Origin: Candidatus Yonathbacteria bacterium RIFOXYC2_FULL_47_9
Lineage (GTDB): Bacteria; Patescibacteriota; Minisyncoccia; Phycocordibacterales; UBA1550
Reading direction: 5' to 3'
Assembly (NCBI GenBank): GCA_001825115.1
Contig: MHUY01000016.1
Coordinates: forward strand, 53,499 to 70,993
DNA length: 17,495 nucleotides
In this document: positions 13,339 to 17,495 of the stretch, one piece after another
How the letters are laid out: the number at the start of each line of letters is the position of its first letter
How positions within the stretch are numbered: position 1 is the stretch's first letter
Notes under the pieces: model-generated
Database searches by the model: none
What the model saw: only the letters and a program-made list of their open reading frames with translations
Told to the model about the DNA's origin: nothing
Position numbers and translations under genes: made by a program

Positions 13339-15687
13339 ATGAAATTACGCACGAAAGCAACTATTTTTTTTGGAACATTCATTCTTGCTATAGCGCTTTC
13401 CGTTTTTTTTTACGCTGAAGTTATTGTCGGCAATGTATTCAAAAAACAGGCGACTGACAATCTCCGCATTATTGCCGAACAAAGCGAGAGCATCTACCTT
13501 GCCTATTTGGGAAGCATCCGCGTACGAGCAAATGACTGGGCATCCGACTCAACGGTCCGCAACATAACAAAGACCATACTTGACGCACCGGTAGCATCCC
13601 CTGAACGTTCCCGTATTGCACGAGAATTTGCGACGTATCTCTCTGAGATAAAAATGCCTCTCGACGAGACGGTTTTTTTAGTCGATCTTCTTGACAAGAA
13701 TGGCATCGTAATCGCCTCAACACAACCAGAACGCATAGGGAATGACGAACGAGCTGAGGAGAGGGCGCATACTAAGGTGCATGATTTCGATGCAACAATC
13801 CATTCGGAATTCAACGAAGTATTTTTTGGCACGATTATCATAAACGGTGAGGAGGTTCCAACACCTTCAATGAGCGCGACGGTGCGGATGTTTGATATAG
13901 ACAAAAATGGCAAGCGTATACCCCTTGATGCGGTGATGCTCATATATTTTTCTAACGCAAAAGAAATCGCCGACATGCTAGGCTCTGGAGAAAATGTCTA
14001 CGCGGTATCATCTGGACAGATGGATAGACTCACCAACAAGGCTCTCTTGGAGGGTTACCTGACCTCGGAAATCTATCTAGTCAACAGTGAGCGTATCTTG
14101 GTGACACCGACGCGTCTAATAAAAAATGTGGAAGTCAAACAAAAAGTGGAGACCTTTCCCGTGCAAGAGTGCCTCGAAAATGGTAGAGAAATCAGCGGGG
14201 AGTATGACAACTATCTAGGGGTTCGCGTACTGGGTGCCTCTATGTGTTTTCGTAACGAAGGAATTGTGGTTATTACTGAAGTAGCAAAAAGTGAAATATT
14301 CGCACCATTGACAGACCTTAACCGCTCTACGTCGTTTATTGGGATCATTGCTCTCATTTTTGGAACCTTTGTTGTTGTATTCTTTGTACAAAAAAACCTT
14401 GCCCGCATCAATAATATTATTTTCGCTGCGAAAAAAGTTGCGGAAGGCGACCTATCAGTAAAAACAAGTGTATCCACAAAAGATGAGCTAGGGTACCTTG
14501 CCTCAGTATTCAATACAATGATCGCCTCTGTTCGCGACAATCAAGAAAGCCTACTAAAAGCAAAACGTGATGTTGAAAAGGAAAAAGTAAAAGACGAGGC
14601 GCTCCTCATCAGTATCGGCGAGGGAGTCCTCGCCACCGACAGCGCGGGCAACATTACCATCATTAACAATGTGGCGGAGCAAATACTTGGATGGAACGCA
14701 GATGAGGTCATCGGGAAAAAGGCAACCGAAGTGATCCTTGTTATGGACGAAGATGGCAATATGGTCCCCCCAGAAGAACACGCTATTCCGGTCACCCTTA
14801 AAACACGCACTACGATCACATCTGACACGATGCAGTATGTCAACAAAAAGACTGGCAAGCATACCCCTGTCGCTGTCACCGTGAATCCTGTTATCCTTGA
14901 TGGAAAACTTATTGGCGCTGTTGCCATCTTTCGTGATGTCACCAAAGAAAAAGAGCTCGAGGAAACCCGTCGCGACTTACTCTCGCTCGCTTCACATCAA
15001 CTGCGCACCCCTCTCTCGGGAACCAAGTGGCTCATTGAAACTCTGCAAAAAGGTATTCACGGAACTCTCAACAAAGAACAAAGTGAATACCTTGACGAGA
15101 TCTACAAGATCAACGAACGAATGACCTCTCTTGTACACGACATGCTCTCCGTCCTTCGTATGGAGAGTGGTATTACTTCGACAAAAAAAGAAAATGTTTC
15201 TGTGATTGCTCTCGTGCGCGCCGTATTTGATGGATTTGACGCCGTAGCAAAAAACAAACAAATCTCTCTCCGACTTGCCGAAGGAGAGGACTGTACTATT
15301 GATGTAGATACATTACTCTTGCAAAACATTCTTGAAGGACTACTGTCAAACGCAATCAATTATTCAAATCCCGGCAGTGAGACAGTCGTCAGTATCGAAA
15401 AGAAACCCACCAAGGTCACGATTGCCGTAAAAGACTCTGGTATCGGCATCCCTAAGGACGAGCAGCGACAAATTTTTTCACGCTTTTATCGCGCATCAAA
15501 CGCAAAGACGTTTGATACACATGGTACAGGTCTCGGACTCTACATAACTTCAATGCTCGCAAAAAAGATCGGCGCATCCCTCTCTTTCGAGTCTGACGAA
15601 GGGCAAGGGACGACCTTTTATATTCACCTACCGTTAGACAGTCAAAGCGAGTCGGCAAACTTGTCGGAAGACTTGACTCGTGTATAA
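13339..15687 (+). CDS. Sensor histidine kinase with dCache-like sensor, HAMP and PAS
   Basis: 782 residues. Helix 1 (8-30) and helix 2 (about 332-351) enclose a 300-residue extracytoplasmic region. FLVDLLDKNGIVIASTQPER (113-132) followed by IGND is typical of dCache small-molecule sensors. HAMP (about 352-404, GDLSVKTSVSTKDELGYLA) is followed by a coiled coil and PAS (about 421-535). HisKA has His553 in SHQLRTPLSG. The HATPase part has SNAINYS, DSGIGIP and GTGLGLYI, all intact. From the PAS onward it closely parallels the kinase at 11424, including a long stretch around the His box with only a few substitutions, so the pair arose by duplication and exchange of the sensor half. The codons in the shared part differ at many synonymous sites, so the duplication is old. 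The stop codon lies inside the promoter of the receiver gene. Confidence 0.94.
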   Translation: MKLRTKATIFFGTFILAIALSVFFYAEVIVGNVFKKQATDNLRIIAEQSESIYLAYLGSIRVRANDWASDSTVRNITKTILDAPVASPERSRIAREFATYLSEIKMPLDETVFLVDLLDKNGIVIASTQPERIGNDERAEERAHTKVHDFDATIHSEFNEVFFGTIIINGEEVPTPSMSATVRMFDIDKNGKRIPLDAVMLIYFSNAKEIADMLGSGENVYAVSSGQMDRLTNKALLEGYLTSEIYLVNSERILVTPTRLIKNVEVKQKVETFPVQECLENGREISGEYDNYLGVRVLGASMCFRNEGIVVITEVAKSEIFAPLTDLNRSTSFIGIIALIFGTFVVVFFVQKNLARINNIIFAAKKVAEGDLSVKTSVSTKDELGYLASVFNTMIASVRDNQESLLKAKRDVEKEKVKDEALLISIGEGVLATDSAGNITIINNVAEQILGWNADEVIGKKATEVILVMDEDGNMVPPEEHAIPVTLKTRTTITSDTMQYVNKKTGKHTPVAVTVNPVILDGKLIGAVAIFRDVTKEKELEETRRDLLSLASHQLRTPLSGTKWLIETLQKGIHGTLNKEQSEYLDEIYKINERMTSLVHDMLSVLRMESGITSTKKENVSVIALVRAVFDGFDAVAKNKQISLRLAEGEDCTIDVDTLLLQNILEGLLSNAINYSNPGSETVVSIEKKPTKVTIAVKDSGIGIPKDEQRQIFSRFYRASNAKTFDTHGTGLGLYITSMLAKKIGASLSFESDEGQGTTFYIHLPLDSQSESANLSEDLTRV

Positions 15688-15701
15688 TAGAAGGATACTA
15701 T
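15661..15701 (+). promoter_or_regulatory. Receiver gene promoter(s) overlapping the kinase 3' end
   Basis: TTGACT (15673-15678), a 17-bp spacer and TACTAT (15696-15701) form one promoter with a leader of about seven bases. A second, overlapping combination is TTGTCG (15661-15666), 16 bp and TATAAT (15683-15688). The kinase stop TAA (15685-15687) lies inside that TATAAT. Confidence 0.6.
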
Positions 15702-15714
15702 AGATAATAAACAT

Positions 15715-16107
15715 ATGAGCCATATATTAGTTGTTGAAGACGAAGAGTTCTTGGTACGAGCACTCAAAGATAATCTCGAGTCCGAGGGGTACACGGTGGC
15801 TGTGGCTATGGACGGTGAGGCTGCTTTTACTGAGCTCGAAAAGAGAAAGCCTGACCTTATCTTGCTTGATCTATTGCTTCCTAAAAAGAATGGATTTGAT
15901 GTACTCAAAGAGGTAAAAGAACACCTTGAATGGAAAATCATTCCAGTGATCATCCTCTCTAATCTTGGTGAGGACTCTGAAATCAAGCGAGCTCTTGAAC
16001 TTGGTGCTAGTGACTACTTCGTAAAATCTCAACACCCTATCCAGGAAGTCGTCGACAAGGTCCGCGAATATCTGCTGGGTAAAGGGGCTTCAAAAGCTCA
16101 GTTATAA
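15715..16107 (+). CDS. Single-domain response regulator (receiver only)
   Basis: 130 residues, just one REC domain without output domain, like CheY/Spo0F. The acidic pocket is Glu8/Asp9 in ILVVEDEE, the phosphorylated Asp52 lies in LILLDLLLPKKNG, the switch Ser82 in VIILSNLG and Lys104 in DYFVKS. All key residues are present. By family it accepts phosphate from a kinase and acts through protein contact, or passes the phosphate on. It is 27 bp after the second kinase and is very likely the shared target of both. It can be made independently, since it has its own promoter. No Shine-Dalgarno is at a useful distance. Confidence 0.95.
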   Translation: MSHILVVEDEEFLVRALKDNLESEGYTVAVAMDGEAAFTELEKRKPDLILLDLLLPKKNGFDVLKEVKEHLEWKIIPVIILSNLGEDSEIKRALELGASDYFVKSQHPIQEVVDKVREYLLGKGASKAQL

Positions 16108-16132
16108 AAAGAGGGCTTCTGCCCTCTTTTTT
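16106..16132 (+). terminator. Rho-independent terminator after the receiver gene
   Basis: AAAAAGAGGGC (16106-16116), loop TTCT, GCCCTCTTTTT (16121-16131). It overlaps the last base pairs of the receiver stop codon and ends the signalling block. Confidence 0.92.
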
Positions 16133-16170
16133 GTTTATATCTCCCTGAATCAAATGTGTGCATAAATTGA

Positions 16171-16199
16171 TTGTATATAGAAAATGCGCAAGGTATAAT
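16171..16199 (+). promoter_or_regulatory. Promoter of the large secreted protein gene
   Basis: TTGTAT (16171-16176), a 17-bp spacer and perfect TATAAT (16194-16199), with the ATG 15 bases downstream at 16214. The leader is about seven bases, without Shine-Dalgarno. Among the best promoters in the window. Confidence 0.72.
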
Positions 16200-16213
16200 G
16201 AAGTAAAGATATT

Positions 16214-17495
16214 ATGTCTGGCATTACGCGCACCATAAAAAAATTCTCTACCATTTTTTTCGTAATGGCAGTTTTTTTGTTTGCGCAAAACATAGCTCTT
16301 GCGGCAACAACCGGACAAGTATACCCGACACTAGGGACGACGGTTGCCGAGTCTCCATGGCTTGATAACACTTGGACTAAGCCGACGAACATTTATTCTG
16401 ATAATGCCGCAACAGCAAATGTAACGGCACCATCTTACGACAACGGTGACCAGACCTATGTTTTAAAAGCAACAGGTTTTGACTTTAGTGCTATCCCTGA
16501 CGGTTCCACCATTAATGGCATCACCGCGCGCATCAATGCCTTTTATCGCTCTGGGCAAGGTTCAGGCTCAATGGACCTCTGTCAGCTCCTCGACATCTCG
16601 CGCGCAAAAGTTGGCACTAACAAATGCTCCACACCGGTTGCACTCACCACTACGACCTCTACCATCATCACCCAAGGAAGTGCGAGTGATCTCTGGGGGA
16701 ATGTACTGACATCCACCTGGGTAAAAGATCCTGACTTTGGTATTGCAATGGGTATCCTTGCGACTGCCGCCAATGCTGATGTTGATGTCGACTATGTCAC
16801 CCTTGAAGTAAGCTACACACCGCCAACCACCACGATAAGCAACTTTGTAACCGCTGAACCAGGCAACTCAACCATCGCTCCGGGCGCATCAGCACTTGTT
16901 GATTCATTTGGACTCGCGACAAGCGCCGGCGCCGACACCGTAACGGGCGCAACCGTCACTCTCGCTGCAGGCACGGGTGCGCGTGTCGCGACGGTAGCAA
17001 TTACCAACAACGGCGACACGGTCACGTATTGTAGCGCCACCCCGTCAGGCGACACGGCAACACTTACGGGTTGCGGTATTCCCGTATCAACCACGAACAC
17101 ACAATTTAAAATAAAGATCACCGCGATCTCCCATACCTCGATGCCCGCACCACCGGGCGGGTCATATGCAGTGGCCGGCACGGTGACCGCCTTCACAAGC
17201 ACCAACCCCCAAGCCGGCACCGACTCGGGAAGCTCAACCATCACCATCGACAACGCCTCCCCTGCAGGCACCGCCGGCGCAAACGCAACGGGTGGCGATG
17301 CGCAGGTGACTGTAGGATGGACCAATCCTGCTGACAGCGACTTCCAAAAGGTCATCATTTATTGCAAGACTTCAAGCATCACTGAAACACCAACTGAGGG
17401 CACCGACCCTTCAGTCGACGGTACGACTTGCGATGGAACTGCACGCGTAAAATACAGCGGCTCCACCAGTCCGCAAATTTTTAGTGGGCTCACCA
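16214..17495 (+). CDS. Large secreted beta-rich surface protein (3' end outside window)
   Basis: 427 codons are visible without a stop. Residues 1-30 are a signal peptide (basic start, hydrophobic FFVMAVFLFA, ALA before Ala31). Residues about 48-202 form a domain with the pattern W..PTNIYSDNAATA, then GFDFSAIPDGSTINGI, SDLWGN and a closing VDYVTLEVSYTPP. I associate that pattern with beta-sandwich domains in phage tail and bacterial surface proteins (memory, not a search). Residues 205-350 are an Ala/Thr/Gly-rich Ig-like stretch, with Cys273 and Cys287 able to pair. From about 355 there is a fibronectin type III-like segment (DAQVTVGWTNPADSDFQKVIIYC). Bases 16850-17300 are clearly more GC-rich than the genes before it. 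It is probably an exported adhesin or S-layer-like protein. Confidence 0.85.
   Translation, partial: MSGITRTIKKFSTIFFVMAVFLFAQNIALAATTGQVYPTLGTTVAESPWLDNTWTKPTNIYSDNAATANVTAPSYDNGDQTYVLKATGFDFSAIPDGSTINGITARINAFYRSGQGSGSMDLCQLLDISRAKVGTNKCSTPVALTTTTSTIITQGSASDLWGNVLTSTWVKDPDFGIAMGILATAANADVDVDYVTLEVSYTPPTTTISNFVTAEPGNSTIAPGASALVDSFGLATSAGADTVTGATVTLAAGTGARVATVAITNNGDTVTYCSATPSGDTATLTGCGIPVSTTNTQFKIKITAISHTSMPAPPGGSYAVAGTVTAFTSTNPQAGTDSGSSTITIDNASPAGTAGANATGGDAQVTVGWTNPADSDFQKVIIYCKTSSITETPTEGTDPSVDGTTCDGTARVKYSGSTSPQIFSGLT

Noticed and set aside
16813..17358. 181-codon open frame on the minus strand inside the secreted protein gene
   Set aside because: It is a mirror of the GC-rich Ala/Thr/Gly coding sequence on the plus strand, with low-complexity Val/Ala/Pro composition and no ribosome site or promoter.
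1..17495. Alternative genetic code with TGA read as Gly or Trp
   Set aside because: TGA ends the membrane protein at 6725-6727 and the minus-strand gene at 10090 in sensible places, and TGG is used for Trp throughout.
1..17495. CRISPR array, tRNA, transposon or prophage
   Set aside because: No regularly spaced repeats, no cloverleaf-like segments, and no transposase or integrase motifs were found on either strand; the only clear direct repeat is the in-gene 72-bp duplication.

Overview
The window looks like a piece of a Patescibacteria (Candidate Phyla Radiation) chromosome, most likely a Parcubacteria-type lineage. I infer this from gene content and style, not from a marker gene: a VanW-family protein beside a C39-like peptidase, a type IV pilin-like protein with a long C-terminal extension, histidine kinases with a free-standing receiver, a membrane-anchored Clp-type ATPase, many orphan small proteins, and genes with almost no 5' leader. 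There is no rRNA, tRNA, CRISPR array, transposase or phage gene.

Layout. Positions 1-1179 (minus) hold a 3'-truncated pilin-like surface protein. Upstream of it are a possible acetyltransferase remnant (1195-1308) and a small secreted protein with an internal duplication (1376-1768). From 2121 come a VanW-family membrane-anchored protein and a C39-like cysteine peptidase, which meets a SAM-dependent methyltransferase tail to tail. Positions 5383-6224 carry a small membrane protein with a Cys/Met/His-containing loop and a DUF305 protein. Positions 6329-9165 form a two-gene unit: a small membrane protein overlapping (ATGA) a membrane-anchored Clp-like AAA+ ATPase. Positions 9250-11320 are a patch of short genes: two orphans, a cold-shock protein, a minus-strand orphan and a Met/His-rich membrane protein, mostly bounded by clear terminators. 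Positions 11424-16107 are a signalling block of two paralogous PAS histidine kinases and a receiver-only response regulator. The window ends inside a large secreted beta-rich protein that starts at 16214.

How the genes work together. Much of the window concerns the cell surface: pilin-like protein, VanW, C39 peptidase, secreted proteins and two membrane sensors. The kinases share nearly identical transmitter cores but have different extracellular sensors, so two stimuli probably converge on the same receiver.

The two strongest unusual signals are these. First, the Clp-like ATPase appears to have a dead first ATPase module, an intact second one whose canonical GYVG pore loop is missing, and two N-terminal membrane helices. 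Second, there is a split in gene-start style. Several genes have a -10 box exactly six bases before the ATG (leaderless) or a very short leader without Shine-Dalgarno, while a handful of small orphan genes have clear Shine-Dalgarno sequences and longer leaders.
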